A stretch of DNA of 64,000 nucleotides, from positions 1 to 64,000 of the forward strand of contig JBBQWT010000007.1 in NCBI GenBank assembly GCA_038210375.1. Direction: 5' to 3'. The position numbers and the translations under genes were made by a program. The stretch is from JBBQWT01 sp038210375 (lineage in GTDB: Bacteria; Acidobacteriota; Terriglobia; Terriglobales; Acidobacteriaceae). How positions within the stretch are numbered: the first letter of the stretch is position 1; the number at the start of each line of letters is the position of its first letter. This document shows, in pieces, positions 11,533 to 22,900 of the stretch. Below the pieces are notes generated by a model. It was not told where the DNA came from and searched no databases. It worked only from the letters and a program-made list of their open reading frames with translations.

Positions 11533-13470
11533 CTAGCGCCCTGCTCCCAACAAAACCTTCACCAACAGCGGCACCGGAATCGGCCCTTCAGCCAAAGCCC
11601 GATCATGAAACTCAAGCATATTGAATTTCTTTCCCGCCGCTTTCTCATACTTCTCGCGCAGGTCAAACCACTCGCGAATCCCCACGTAATACGTAGGCAG
11701 TTGCACTGAGCTCAGTTTGGCGCGTTGCAATTTGCCTTCCGCTTCCGCCTGCGTCTGGAACGAGGATTTCAGCATGAGATCCATGGCATCAGCATCACTC
11801 ATCCCCATCGTATGCATCTTGATATCCAGAATTGAATTGGAAATCACCCGCAGGCGGATCTTTCGCATCGATAACCGGTAACGCGGGTCGCTGTTGAGGA
11901 ACCCGGCATCCATCATCACCTGGGCTATGTATTCCGCCCAGCCTTCCACATAGGCGCCGTTGGCGAAAAGATTTCGCACCAGCCGCCGAGACTCGGGTTG
12001 AATGTCATTGGCGTGTTCGAACTGCACGTAATGACCCGGCAGCGCCTCGTGAATGGTGAGCCACTTCAGCGACCAGTTGTTGTACTCGCGCAGATGGGAT
12101 TCGGCCTTGGCTTCAGCGGTTTTGGCATCGATGGGCGTCACCCAATATTGCGCCTCGGTATCAGGATCGAGCGGCGGCGCCTGGTGAAAGCCGCCCACCG
12201 AATAGACCCCCCGCATGAATCCCGGTGTGGGAATGACTTTCAGGTTTTCGCGCGGGCCCAGGCTGACTATCTTCTTATCGCGGATGAATTGCGTGATCAG
12301 CGCCACGTCGCCCTTCACATAATCGATCAGTTGGTCGCGCCGCGGATGCTCCTCCGCGATCTTCCCCAGCACCTCGCCGATTACCAGATTTTCCCGCACA
12401 TGGCCGTGGATGTCGTCGTGGTTGCCATGACCGGGAAACATGGTGGCGTGCAATGGCAGCGCCAATTCCAGCATTTCCGCTCGTACCCGGGTCATTTCAG
12501 ATTCAGCCTGCCCCAGCAGTTGCTCGGGAGTGATCTCCGACTGCATCACCAGCTTGAACTTGCGGTCGTAGAAAGGTTTGCCCAGGCGCCAGGTTCGGGC
12601 CGTGGGCCGCTTGCCCAGTTCATCGGTTAAATAGCGCGAAAAATCCGCGAGCGCCGCCAGGGCGTCGGGGGCGACTTTGTTATAGGTGGCTTGCAGGCCG
12701 GCATCCCCGGCGACCTGTCCCTTGAGCATGTGTTCGATCAAATCCACGTTGCCCTGGTTCTCATCGAGCGCAACCTTGATATAAATCGGTTCTGAATCCA
12801 GAAGCACTTCTCGCGCCTGTTGCAGCATTCGGGGAATTTTCGACACCCGCGAGAGCACGTGACCCAATCGCACCGGCTGCGGCGCGTATTCCACGGTCAA
12901 TGGAAGAAAAAGCGCGTTGCCGACCAGTTCGACATAAAGGGTTGGGTTGTGGCGGTAACCCTGGATCTGGTCGATCTCCAACAGGGAAAGATCGATCTGG
13001 TCATCAATCATGCGCAGATCGATACGGTCTTCGAGGCCCAGCGAGCGCACTGGGACCTCTGCGGCGAACCGCTTTTTCCACGCCACCAGCAAGGCCCGCT
13101 GCCGCGCCACCGCGCTCAGACTTACGTCGTCCAGCTCCGCATCCAGCGCAATCACTTCGCCGTTCCCGCTGGCCGACGGCACGGCTTGCAGTCTTCCTGA
13201 CGTACCCCTCAAGGCGCCGTCACCATCGCTCTTCCGGTACACGTGATAGCCGGCTGCCGACGCGCTCACCGGTGATAGCATTAGTGTCTGCTTGATAAAT
13301 TGTTCCACCAGTGCCCCCAGGCGGCCCTGCGGCTGGGGTTTATTTGTGGCCTTTCCGGTATTCATGGTCTGGGCCTCTCCTGGTATCGCTGAAATTATGG
13401 CCAGCGCCAGACACGCCACGGTGGCCGCAACTAAATTGACTGAACGCGGCAACGACTTGATATTTCGCAT
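11533..13470 (-). CDS. DUF885 family putative secreted hydrolase
   Basis: 645 residues with a signal peptide (~1-33). The family hallmark HEALPGH lies near residue 472, resembling a metallopeptidase-type HExxPGH motif, and QFEHAND follows. DUF885 proteins are widespread in Acidobacteriota and are generally predicted to be secreted or periplasmic peptidase-like enzymes, but substrates are not known. It lies convergent with glmU (64 bases between stops) and divergent from the HD-GYP regulator. Confidence 0.88.
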   Translation of the reverse strand: MRNIKSLPRSVNLVAATVACLALAIISAIPGEAQTMNTGKATNKPQPQGRLGALVEQFIKQTLMLSPVSASAAGYHVYRKSDGDGALRGTSGRLQAVPSASGNGEVIALDAELDDVSLSAVARQRALLVAWKKRFAAEVPVRSLGLEDRIDLRMIDDQIDLSLLEIDQIQGYRHNPTLYVELVGNALFLPLTVEYAPQPVRLGHVLSRVSKIPRMLQQAREVLLDSEPIYIKVALDENQGNVDLIEHMLKGQVAGDAGLQATYNKVAPDALAALADFSRYLTDELGKRPTARTWRLGKPFYDRKFKLVMQSEITPEQLLGQAESEMTRVRAEMLELALPLHATMFPGHGNHDDIHGHVRENLVIGEVLGKIAEEHPRRDQLIDYVKGDVALITQFIRDKKIVSLGPRENLKVIPTPGFMRGVYSVGGFHQAPPLDPDTEAQYWVTPIDAKTAEAKAESHLREYNNWSLKWLTIHEALPGHYVQFEHANDIQPESRRLVRNLFANGAYVEGWAEYIAQVMMDAGFLNSDPRYRLSMRKIRLRVISNSILDIKMHTMGMSDADAMDLMLKSSFQTQAEAEGKLQRAKLSSVQLPTYYVGIREWFDLREKYEKAAGKKFNMLEFHDRALAEGPIPVPLLVKVLLGAGR

Positions 13471-13636
13471 GATTCACTCGCCTTTGTGTTACTGAAGTTC
13501 ACACTATAATGTGACATCCGTGCACTTGTATTTAGCCTGCAAAACACTTTAATGCATCTAACGCTTAATGACATATTGAGCGCTTAGCATGGCGCTCCGG
13601 CGCCGGCGCCAATATAATCTCTGGAAGTTTCTAATT

Positions 13637-14758
13637 ATGGCTGCGGAACGCATATTAGTGGTGGACGACGAGGCGCCGATTCGCGAAATCGTGGCGTCCA
13701 TGCTGACCAACGCGGGATATTACGCCCGGCCTGCCGCATCCGGCGCCGAAGCTCTGGCAATTCTGCACTCCGGCGAAACCTTCGATCTCATGCTCTCTGA
13801 CTTGATGATGGCGGAGATGGATGGCATCGGCCTGCTGGAACTTTCCAAAGAAAAGTATCCGGATCTGCCGGTCATCATGGTCACCGCCGTCCATGACATC
13901 TCCGTGGCCCTCGCCGCCATTCGCAACGGCGCATACGATTACCTGCTGAAACCATTTGAGCGCGAGCATCTGCTTGCTATGGTGCGGCGTGCGCTTGAGC
14001 ATGGCCGCCTGCGCCTGGAAAATCGCGCCTACCAGTTGAATCTCGAGTCGTTGGTTGCCGCCCGCACCGAACAGTTGCGCCGCACCATGACCGACCTCGA
14101 GCGTTCCTACGACATCACCCTGGAAGCGCTGGGCGACGCCCTTGACCTTAAGGACGCGGAGACTGAAGGCCATTCCAAGCGCGTGACCGCATTCACCATC
14201 GCCATGGCCCGAGCCATGGGACTGTCATCGGAACGCATTCGCATCATTGCCCGCGGTGCTTTTCTGCACGACATCGGCAAGATGGCGATCCCCGATTCAA
14301 TTCTGCGCAAGCCCGGCCGCCTCACCCCCGACGAAACCCTGATCATGCGCGAGCATTGTTTCCGCGGATACCAGATGCTGCGCAAAATTCCATTTCTCAC
14401 CGAAGCTTCGGAAATCGTGTACTCGCACCAGGAGTTCTTCAACGGCAGTGGCTATCCCCGGCAGTTGAAGGGCAAGGAAATTCCCCTGGGCGCCAGAATT
14501 TTTGCGCTCGGCGATACCCTCGATGCCATCACATCCGACCGGCCGTATCGCGCCGCGCAGACCTTCGCCGCCGCCCGCATCGAAATCAATAAATTCGGCG
14601 GCACCCAGTTCGACCCCGAAATAGTCGAGATCTTCATGAGCATGCCCGACACCATCTGGGAAGACCTGCGCAAGGAAATCAACGCCCAGATTCACCGGTA
14701 TGCCGCCACCGCTTCCCGCCCTCCGCAGCAATCCGCACAAGCCGCCTCAGCGCAATAA
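13637..14758 (+). CDS. response regulator with HD-GYP output domain
   Basis: 373 residues. A receiver domain (1-~120) has Asp10-Asp11 in the acidic pocket, phosphoacceptor Asp55 (LMLSDLMM) and the LLKPFE lysine. A helical linker follows, then an HD-GYP phosphodiesterase domain with EGHSKRV, FLHDIGKMAIPD and NGSGYP. HD-GYP domains hydrolyse cyclic di-GMP or related dinucleotides, so phosphorylation probably tunes a second-messenger pool. ATG 13637 was chosen because GGAAG lies nine bases upstream and the receiver begins at once; an upstream in-frame ATG (13589) would add 16 unrelated residues. No partner histidine kinase is adjacent. Confidence 0.93.
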   Translation: MAAERILVVDDEAPIREIVASMLTNAGYYARPAASGAEALAILHSGETFDLMLSDLMMAEMDGIGLLELSKEKYPDLPVIMVTAVHDISVALAAIRNGAYDYLLKPFEREHLLAMVRRALEHGRLRLENRAYQLNLESLVAARTEQLRRTMTDLERSYDITLEALGDALDLKDAETEGHSKRVTAFTIAMARAMGLSSERIRIIARGAFLHDIGKMAIPDSILRKPGRLTPDETLIMREHCFRGYQMLRKIPFLTEASEIVYSHQEFFNGSGYPRQLKGKEIPLGARIFALGDTLDAITSDRPYRAAQTFAAARIEINKFGGTQFDPEIVEIFMSMPDTIWEDLRKEINAQIHRYAATASRPPQQSAQAASAQ

Positions 14759-14764
14759 ATCAGC

Positions 14765-15508
14765 TCACCGCAACTGAAACACTGCATCCACCCGCGCCGT
14801 GATGGTCACCTTGGCCGCGGAAAATTCCGCGGTCGGAGCCTGCGCCACCATCGCCCCCGCCGACATCCGCGCCATCGGCGCCGGAAAACGCACCGGCTCC
14901 GACGTGTCAATCGAAGAATACAGCAGCTCTCCCAACGTCCTGCCTCCGGCCCGGGCCAGCGCCGACGCCTCGGCCCGCGCCCGGTTAAATCCATCCTCAA
15001 TTGCCTTGATCTTGGCGGCATCGATATCTTCCAGCGTGTAGGAGAGCGACTGGTTCTCCGTGTCCTCGATCGCAGAGAGTTGATCGATCAGGCTTCCCGC
15101 CTTGGCGAAGTCTTTTAGTTTCAAGCTCACCGACGTGCTGACCCGGTAGCCCGCGATCTTGCGCTTCCCGTTGCTGTAGTCGTACACCGGATCCAGGGAA
15201 TAAATACCCAGTTCCGCGGATTTTGGGTCCACCTGGTTCGCCCGCAACACCTGGCGCATGCTCTCAGCTGCTTTGGACGCGCGGGCATAGGCGGCCTGTT
15301 GATTCTTATCCTGCGCGCCGATATTGAACTGGATGCGGGCGGTGTCAGGCTGCGATTCGTACTTGCCCTCGGCATTCACATAAATAGTGTTAGGCTGCAC
15401 CGTGACCACCGGCTTTTCCTGTGCCACCGCAACCAGGGAGAAAACTCCCAACGCAAGTACCAGCCCTGCTGCCCGCCCCCGCGCGAGAACCCATGCCGAT
15501 GTGTTCAT
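14765..15508 (-). CDS. SIMPL-domain (DUF541) periplasmic protein
   Basis: 247 residues. The start at 15508 was chosen because GGAGG lies seven bases upstream and a clean signal peptide follows (to VAVAQ ~29); the open frame extends 32 codons further upstream without a ribosome site. The body matches the SIMPL/DUF541 family: NAEGKYESQPDTARI, then the central helix with VDPKSAELGIYSL and the TLGELL segment. Family members are secreted or periplasmic, some acting in oxidative stress or signalling; biochemical function is not settled. It converges on the HD-GYP gene with six bases between stops. Confidence 0.85.
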   Translation of the reverse strand: MNTSAWVLARGRAAGLVLALGVFSLVAVAQEKPVVTVQPNTIYVNAEGKYESQPDTARIQFNIGAQDKNQQAAYARASKAAESMRQVLRANQVDPKSAELGIYSLDPVYDYSNGKRKIAGYRVSTSVSLKLKDFAKAGSLIDQLSAIEDTENQSLSYTLEDIDAAKIKAIEDGFNRARAEASALARAGGRTLGELLYSSIDTSEPVRFPAPMARMSAGAMVAQAPTAEFSAAKVTITARVDAVFQLR

Positions 15509-15646
15509 GATCTTGCCTCCACGGAATTTGTTTTGAGAATCGCTCTGTGCCATGATTGAATACTCTCGACTAATTTTCTGAAGCATCACACACTGACGCT
15601 GCATCTTTAAATATATAGACTGTTAAAAGCGCCAGTCGGCAAACGT

Positions 15647-15910
15647 ATGCGTAACCTGCATAAATGGTATCTATCCATCTCGGTGCTGGGTGTGGGAGGG
15701 CTGGCCGCCCTGGCCCTGAGCCCGGTTGGCCGCGACTTTCTGCGATGGGCCGCCGGCAAGATGCTCTCTTCTCCCGAACAATTGCAGCAGTGGAATGACA
15801 GTGCCGAGCGGGAATTGCGCCGGATCGAGGCAGCCCTGGATGGCCTCGCCGAATCCGTGCGGTCAGCCAGTTCGTTCACTTCCGTACCAGATGCCGGCGG
15901 GTCTCGATAA
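15647..15910 (+). CDS. small membrane-anchored protein, unknown
   Basis: 87 residues. A hydrophobic helix at ~8-25 is followed by an amphipathic, charged helix (QWNDSAERELRRIEAALDGL). It lies 33 bases upstream of the hydrolase gene and on the same strand. No family was recognised and the ribosome site is weak, so it may be a real small membrane protein or a chance frame. Confidence 0.5.
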   Translation: MRNLHKWYLSISVLGVGGLAALALSPVGRDFLRWAAGKMLSSPEQLQQWNDSAERELRRIEAALDGLAESVRSASSFTSVPDAGGSR

Positions 15911-15943
15911 CCTGCTCGCCCATCCATGTCATAAACTAATGGC

Positions 15944-16717
15944 ATGAGCAGCCTCGACATTCTCACCATTCCCCCGCCGCCTCCCGACGCCAAGTTGCCT
16001 TATGCCACGGGCGCGCTTCAGTATGGCGAGCTGCGAATTCCCGCCGGAAAAGGACCGCACCCGGTAGCCATGATCGTGCATGGAGGATTCTGGAAGGCGC
16101 AATACACCGTCGCCCATTCCGGACACATGTGCGCCGCACTCACCCGGGCGGGCATTGCCACGTGGAGCATCGAATACCGGCGGGTGGGAGACCCCGGGGG
16201 CGGCTGGCCGGGGACGTTTGAAGACGTTACCAACGGTTTCCGTTTTCTTCCGCAGCTCGCTCCGAAATATAACTTGAACCTGAAAACTATCACTGCCATA
16301 GGCCATTCCGCCGGTGGCCAACTTGTTCTGTGCCTGGCAGCACATCAGTTGAAATTGCACCGGGTAATTTCCCTGGCCGGGGTCGTCGATATGAGAATGG
16401 CGTGGGCGCTGCAACTGGGCGGCGGCGCCGTGGATTCGTTTCTCGGCGGCCCACCCGAACGGGTCCCGGACCACTACAAAGAAGCCAACCCCGCCGAAAC
16501 TAAAATCTCGCCGGCCGTGAAGCAACACCTCATTCACGGCGAGCTGGACGACATTGTTCCGCCGGCCATGAGCCGCGCCTACCGTGACCACAAGCATCGC
16601 GAAAAAGAAGATGTCACCTTGCTGGAAATTCCGGCCGCCGGACACTTTGAACTCATCGACCCCAGATCCAGCGCCTGGCCGCAGGTAGAAAAGACAGTGC
16701 TGAAATTGCAATCGTGA
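15944..16717 (+). CDS. alpha/beta hydrolase (esterase/peptidase-like)
   Basis: 257 residues with the alpha/beta-hydrolase fold landmarks: oxyanion region MIVHGGFW, nucleophile elbow GHSAGGQL (Ser), acidic loop HGELDDIVPP (Asp) and the final AAGHFELID (His). The HGGFW motif recalls kynurenine formamidase/HSL-like esterases. No signal peptide. It lies after the small protein at 15647; substrate not predictable. Confidence 0.88.
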   Translation: MSSLDILTIPPPPPDAKLPYATGALQYGELRIPAGKGPHPVAMIVHGGFWKAQYTVAHSGHMCAALTRAGIATWSIEYRRVGDPGGGWPGTFEDVTNGFRFLPQLAPKYNLNLKTITAIGHSAGGQLVLCLAAHQLKLHRVISLAGVVDMRMAWALQLGGGAVDSFLGGPPERVPDHYKEANPAETKISPAVKQHLIHGELDDIVPPAMSRAYRDHKHREKEDVTLLEIPAAGHFELIDPRSSAWPQVEKTVLKLQS

Positions 16718-16864
16718 AGAGCGCTAGTCCTTTAAACCGTAAAACTCTCAGCTAGGAACCTCTCGCTTTCCTTTGCTCGTCGCCCCAGTCCAACCTAGAT
16801 ACGCATGCGCCGTTTACTGGCGGGATTTCCCGACAATATGAAATACTCCTCCGCGGAGAACTAC

Positions 16865-19684
16865 ATGACAAAATTGCGCTTTCTATTAGCCGCCATCCTC
16901 GCCACTTTTACCTTACCTTTACAAGCCGCTCTTCCCGCCGCCCGTCCGCTCAAAGTCCCCGTCCTGCAGTACGAAAAATACACGCTGCCCAACGGTTTGA
17001 CCGTGATTCTGCATCAGGACCATCGCCTTCCGCTGGTGGCCGTGGACCTGTGGTACCACGTTGGCCCGGTGAACGAACGGCCCGGCCGCACCGGCTTCGC
17101 CCACCTCTTCGAGCACATGATGTTTCAAGGCTCGGAGCATGTAGGCGAGAAGGCCCACTTTAAATATCTCGAAGGCGCAGGCGCCACCGGCATCAACGGA
17201 ACCACCGAGTTCGATCGCACTAATTATTTCGAGACCCTCCCGGCCAGCGAGCTGGAGCTCGGTCTATGGCTCGAAAGCGACCGCATGGGCTTCCTTCTTG
17301 AAACTCTCGATCGCACCAAACTGGCCAATCAGCGGGATGTAGTGCGCAATGAGCGCCGCCAGAGCGAAGGCTCTCCTTATTCGCTGGCCGAGGAGCAGGT
17401 CTATCAATCCCTCTTCCCCGCCGGGCATCCTTACTATGCCGCGGTCATCGGTTCGCACACTGACATCGAGTCGGCGCGCCTCAACGACGTGCGCGATTTT
17501 TTCAAGAGCTATTACACCCCCAACAACGCCAGCATCGCAATCGCCGGCGATTTTGATCCAGCGCGCGTAAAAGCTCTGGTGGCAAAATATTTTGGCCCGA
17601 TCGCTCGCGGCCCCGCCGTGGAGAAAGTCACTGCGGTTACCCCGGCCATCACCAGCGAGCGGCGCTCCGTGGTCACTGACACCGTGCAACTGCCGCGAGT
17701 CTCCATGGCATGGCTCACTCCGATAGCATTCACCGCCGGGGACGCTGAAGCTGGTTTATTCACCGCCATTCTGGGCGGAGGCAAATCCAGCCGTTTGAAC
17801 CGCAAGCTGGTTTACGAGCAGCAGATCGCGCAAAGCGCCAACTGCGCCAACGACTCGCTCACGCTAGCCTCGGTCACGATTTGCGATGTGACCGCGCGTC
17901 CTGGGGTTGAACCGAAAGCTCTCGAAGCCGCGATCAACAAGGAGGTCGACTCTCTCCGCCAGGATGGGCCCACCGCCGCGGAACTCGAGCGCGCGCGCAA
18001 CGTGCATCTGAGCCGCATCATCAACGGCCTGCAGCGTCTCGGCGGCTTTGGCGGCGTGGCCGACTTGATGGATCGCTATAACCAGTACCTCGGCGACCCC
18101 GGCTACCTGCCCAAGGACATCGCCCGCATTCAGCACGTCACCATCGCTTCGCTAAAAAAAGTTGCGGGAGAAACTTTTGCGGCCAACCAACGTGTAGTGG
18201 TTTACACGGTAAAGGGCAAGAAGGTGTTGAACGACGTCCCCCGCAGCCCGGAAAACACCGATGCTGATGTGAAGCTGGTCAACCCGTACACTCCCGAGTT
18301 CGAAACCCAGCAGAATTGGCGCAAGACCCCGCCCACCGGCGGCCCTCTCTCTGCGCTCAAGCTTCCCGTGCCCGCGACATTTGCGCTCAGTAACGGGATG
18401 AAGGTCTATCTGCTCGAAGACCATTCCCTGCCCGTGCTCAGCGCATCGCTGGTCACCAAGGCGGGCAATGAGGCAGCACCCGAAGGCAAGGCAGGCCTCG
18501 CCGCATTCACCGCGCGCATGCTCACCGAAGGAACCGCCTCGCGCTCTTCCACCCAACTGGCGGAAGATGCCGCCAGCATCGGCGCCCAGCTGCAATCCAA
18601 CGCGAACATGGACAAGGCGCAGATCAACATCGACGCCTTGAGCAACAATACCGCCGCCGGATTGGAGTTGCTCGCCGACGTGGCGTTGCACCCCGTATTC
18701 AAAGATGAAGAGGTGGAACGCATTCGCAAGCAGCGCCTGGGAGAAATACTGCAGGAAGGCGATCAACCCATCGCGGCATTATTGCGGGTGGGCCAGAAAG
18801 CGCTGTACGGGGACCAACCCTATGGCTTTACCAACGTGGGTACAACTCAGTCGGTGACCGCCACCACCCAGTCCGATCTCAAAACCTTCTGGTCGGGCCA
18901 CTACGGTCCCCAAACCGCCGCGCTGGTATTGGCCGGAGACGTGACCCAGGGAGAAGCAAAATCCCTGGCGGAAAAATATTTCGGCGGATGGAGCGGAAGC
19001 GCCCAGGGAGCGGCAGTTTCCCTGCCGCCAGCGCCCTCCGAACCAGCGCGTAGATTTGTGATCGTGGATAAGCCTGGCTCCCCGCAGACCGCACTGTATG
19101 CGATCGGCTTCGGAGTACCGCGCGATACTCCCGAGTATCCGGCAATCATCGTCTTGAACAAGGTACTGGGAGGCCTTTTTTCCAGCCGCATCAACATGAA
19201 CCTGCGCGAAAAGCACGGCTACACCTACGGCGGATCGTCTAACTTTTCGTTCCTGAGAGCGGGCGGCCCATTCTTCGCCGGCGCCAGGGTACGCACCGAC
19301 GTAACCGCTCCCGCAGCTCAGGAGCTGGTATCAGAGCTGCAGCGCATTAGGACCGATCCGCCAAGCACGTCGGAGCTGAAGCTGGCGCAGGAAAACGCCC
19401 TCCGTTCCCTGCCCGCGCAATTCGAAACCGTGGGCGGCATCGCCCAGATGATGTCCGATATCTTCATCTACGGCCTGCCGCTCGACTACTACCAGAAACT
19501 CCCCGCTAAATTCGCCGCCGTAACCTCCGACCAGGTAGCCAAGGCAGCGCAAGACGACGTGCACCCGGAAAACGTGATCATAGTAGCCGTAGGCGACCGG
19601 GCAAAAATCGAATCCAGCCTGCAGAAACTAAACCTGGGCGCGATCGAAATAAGAGATGCGGGTGGGGATTTGGTGAAGAAATAG
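16865..19684 (+). CDS. M16 family zinc peptidase with two peptidase-like halves, exported
   Basis: 939 residues from ATG 16865, chosen because GGAG lies six bases upstream and a signal peptide starts there (cleavage near LQAA); the frame extends 20 codons further without a ribosome site. The first half has the inverted zinc motif HLFEH (His80, Glu83, His84). The second half (~500-939) repeats the fold without the motif, as usual in M16 pairs. These enzymes degrade peptides in the periplasm or at the cell surface. GC-rich codon use matches the neighbours. Confidence 0.93.
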   Translation: MTKLRFLLAAILATFTLPLQAALPAARPLKVPVLQYEKYTLPNGLTVILHQDHRLPLVAVDLWYHVGPVNERPGRTGFAHLFEHMMFQGSEHVGEKAHFKYLEGAGATGINGTTEFDRTNYFETLPASELELGLWLESDRMGFLLETLDRTKLANQRDVVRNERRQSEGSPYSLAEEQVYQSLFPAGHPYYAAVIGSHTDIESARLNDVRDFFKSYYTPNNASIAIAGDFDPARVKALVAKYFGPIARGPAVEKVTAVTPAITSERRSVVTDTVQLPRVSMAWLTPIAFTAGDAEAGLFTAILGGGKSSRLNRKLVYEQQIAQSANCANDSLTLASVTICDVTARPGVEPKALEAAINKEVDSLRQDGPTAAELERARNVHLSRIINGLQRLGGFGGVADLMDRYNQYLGDPGYLPKDIARIQHVTIASLKKVAGETFAANQRVVVYTVKGKKVLNDVPRSPENTDADVKLVNPYTPEFETQQNWRKTPPTGGPLSALKLPVPATFALSNGMKVYLLEDHSLPVLSASLVTKAGNEAAPEGKAGLAAFTARMLTEGTASRSSTQLAEDAASIGAQLQSNANMDKAQINIDALSNNTAAGLELLADVALHPVFKDEEVERIRKQRLGEILQEGDQPIAALLRVGQKALYGDQPYGFTNVGTTQSVTATTQSDLKTFWSGHYGPQTAALVLAGDVTQGEAKSLAEKYFGGWSGSAQGAAVSLPPAPSEPARRFVIVDKPGSPQTALYAIGFGVPRDTPEYPAIIVLNKVLGGLFSSRINMNLREKHGYTYGGSSNFSFLRAGGPFFAGARVRTDVTAPAAQELVSELQRIRTDPPSTSELKLAQENALRSLPAQFETVGGIAQMMSDIFIYGLPLDYYQKLPAKFAAVTSDQVAKAAQDDVHPENVIIVAVGDRAKIESSLQKLNLGAIEIRDAGGDLVKK

Positions 19685-19993
19685 ACGGGGCGGTTCACTG
19701 TACTGAAGTAGTAGGGATAGACGAATGTAGCGTGATCATTGCCTGTACAGTGATATTGAATGTAGTAGTGACCAGTGAAGGTAGTAGCGATAGACCCCGG
19801 AGTATCCCGGAGTTTTCGCTTTTGTTGTTGCCTTTGTTGTTCCGCTACAATCTCGCGAACTTGCATAAGAAAAGGTGGGCAACCGAACCCACCTCCCCGC
19901 CTTTGTCATCATGGGGCGAGCTTTTGCCTCTTGTTTGAGGAAAGACCTCGCGTTTTCTTTTGATTGGTTCTTCAGACGATAGCGCAAACCAAT
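19685..19993. other. intergenic region containing a dispersed repeat
   Basis: 309 bases between convergent genes. It holds a family-1 repeat copy (19905-19961) and AT-rich sequence at 19690-19860. No credible gene was seen. Confidence 0.6.
19905..19961 (+). repeat. dispersed intergenic repeat, family 1, copy A
   Basis: Starts GTCATCATGGGGCGAGC, then CTCTTGTTTGAGGAAAG and ends ACCTCGCGTTTTCTTTT. The same ~55-base layout recurs at 35913, 51808, 53666, 53797 and inverted at 42911, always between genes. Confidence 0.8.
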
Positions 19994-22900
19994 TTAAGCA
20001 GCCTTTAGCGAAGCACAAATCTCGAAGAACCAAGCCGGCATTGGCGTTATCAAATCCCAGTAAATGCTCATTGGCCTGCCGCCTTGATACGAAACAAACC
20101 GCAGTGGCCCCAGAAAAACGTATGGATTTCCTCGTTTTTCGCGCACAAAGAGGACGAAATCCCATCCATTTTCTCGTTGGTTCCGATATCGCAGCCCAGT
20201 TTGAGTATTTTCGCCGGTCGTGCTCTGCGACTGCCAATGAAAACGAGTTCGACTAACAGCAAAATCTTCGTAACGCGTAGTTGGGGAAAAATGCTTCTCG
20301 CTCTTATCCAAGGTCACAAACAGCAATTCTCGAGTCTGATCTGGAAGTCGTAGCAACCCTTCTCTGGAGCTTCGGACGTTATCCAAGGTCTGATAACCGG
20401 TTGCTACCAAAATCTCGTCTCTCGTATAGCGTCGATGCATGAAAAGCGGTAGCCCCGGAACGTAAGGGGATTCTTCTACATGCTCAGGAATCGAATCTTC
20501 TAAACACTCCACCAACTCGAAGAACTCGCTCTTTAGAATTGGACTTTCTTGAATGTGATTTACGCCGGTCAAAGAGTCGCGGGTTTCAACTGTTTGTTCC
20601 CTGAACAAGCTTCGCGAAAGCATCAACGCCATCCGGTTATTAAGAAGATTCTCCCGTTGCTCGGGGCCTAACCCGCTTGCTACTGCGTCGCGGTAAAACT
20701 TCAATCGACGTATTGAATCGATATGAAGAATATTCCGAAATCTCGACGACACTAGTAGGTCTTCGGCGCTAGGCAGTGCGTCCAACAGTTGAGCTTCCTG
20801 CAATAACGAAGTCCAACTCCGATTGGTCTTGTAAACGTCGTGCAACTCATATTGCGTCTCATGCAAAAACTCTCGAAGCGTGGGAGTCCGGCCTAATTCA
20901 AGAGCCAACACCCTCAGTTCCTGAACTAACCGCGACTGGTTTGCGGTCAACCGTTCTCGCAAATTTGCCAGAATCTGTTTTTGTGATTCTCGATCCAGCC
21001 GGAAATAGCAATTGCCCGGCAGTGATGTGATCCCATCTTCCAGTTGTTGAATCACATTTTTCCGGGTCCCGCCGAGCAAAACCTGAAGCCGCATATCAAA
21101 ACGAAACTCTCTTCGCTGGTTCCCGATGAAATCCAGTACCAAGCAGTTCTGTTTTCCTGTATCTAACCTCAGACCACGACCGAACTGCTGAATGAAGATG
21201 GTGGCGCTCTCCGTAGGCCGTAAAAACAAAAGGCAGTCCACCTCCGGAATATCCACGCCTTCGTTAAACAGATCCACGGTAAATAACACGTTTATTTCCC
21301 GCCTGCGGAGCCTTTGGGTAGATCCAGTTCGAACGTCGTCCGGGGTCTCTCCGGTCAAAGCTTCCGATGGGATTCCCGCATCGGTAAACATTCTCGCCAT
21401 GAATACAGCATGGGCAATGCTGACACAAAATCCGAGGCATCGCGCTTGGTGGCAGTTGCCATAGATCGCACGAAATTCCGAAATTACCAGTTCGGCCCTC
21501 CGCACATTGTGGACGTAGTAGATTTCCAAGTCGGCTTTGGAGTAGCTTCCTCTACTCCACGTTATTCCTGTTAAATCAGTTCCGTCGTGGATTCCGTAAT
21601 AGTCGAAGGGAACGAGATACTGCCGTTCGATGGCATGCCAGAGGCGCATCTCGTCGGCGATTCGATTGTCAAACCATGGCAGGATACTTTGCCCGTCCAT
21701 CCTCTCTGGAGTCGCGGTAAGACCAAGGAGAATCCTTGGCTTTAGCTTTGACACAGCATCCAAGTAGCTCTCTGCGGTGACGTGATGCGCCTCATCGATA
21801 ACTACAAAGTCCCAATAGTCAGAAGTCAATGAGTGAATCAAGTTCTTAGTCCGAAAGCTATGAACGGTCGAGAACAAAAACTCATAGCTGTCGACTTCTC
21901 GGCCATCCGCCAGGATTTGCCCGAAATTCTCATCTCTCAATACATGCCGAAATGTATCTCTGCCTTGCTCCAGGAGTTCTCGACGATGAGCTAAGAAAAG
22001 AAGTCGTGGCCGGACCCCAGTCGAAGGGATCTGCCGTTTATAGTCGAAGGCCGCCAGTATCGTCTTTCCCGTCCCGGTTGGAGCCACTACGAGATTCCGC
22101 CAGAATCCTCTGTCAAGTCTTTCCGCCTCGAGTTGGTCTAGTGTGGCTTGCTGGTACGGGTGAGGCCGTAAATCAAAGAATTTAATCGGCATTGATGTGC
22201 TCAAAGTACCACCTCTAGCTGCATCTAATGCCCGGGAGACCCTAGCCTCAAAGCCTTCGTCGCCACGCGGAAAGAGTTCAAATTCCTCTTCGGCCCAGAG
22301 GGATTCAAAAGCTCCTTGGAATTTCAACAAGACATGCGGCGTCTCGACTTCGCTTAGCTTGACCGTCCACTCAATACCGTCTTCAAGCGCGGGGCCGGAC
22401 ACATTGGCGGAACCGACATAGGCGGTGCTGAATCCGTTCGATCTCTCGAATAGCCAAGCTTTGGCATGAAGACGCCGTCGTCTCCCATCCATAGAAATCT
22501 TTAGTTCAACATTTTCGAAGGCAACCAGCGCTCTAAGGGCTTCAAGGTCGCTAGCTCCCATGTAGGTGGTGGTAAGCACGCGAACTGGCGTCCCAGCACG
22601 CGCCAAATCTTCAAATGCCGCCTTCAACCGCTGCAATCCTCTCCATTGAATAAAACTCACCAGCATGAGCACTCGATCGGCTGTGCGCAGTTCTTTCTCC
22701 AACTCCCCACCCAGGCGAGGTTCATCGCGAGCGTTGATGATTAAGCCGCTACTGGTAAGCGGAAAAGCGGGCCGCAGCGGAGGTTTCGGCGGAGAGTAAA
22801 TCGCCTGCAGGATTTTTCCTGGATCTTCCACTCGCTCGGATTCCTCTTCATTTTGTACCGCCAGGGTAGCTAGAAGACCATTCACCAACTCAATTTGCTT

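Noticed and set aside
13589..13636. Upstream in-frame start for the HD-GYP regulator
   Set aside because: The extra 16 residues are not receiver-like and lack a ribosome site, while GGAAG precedes the ATG at 13637.
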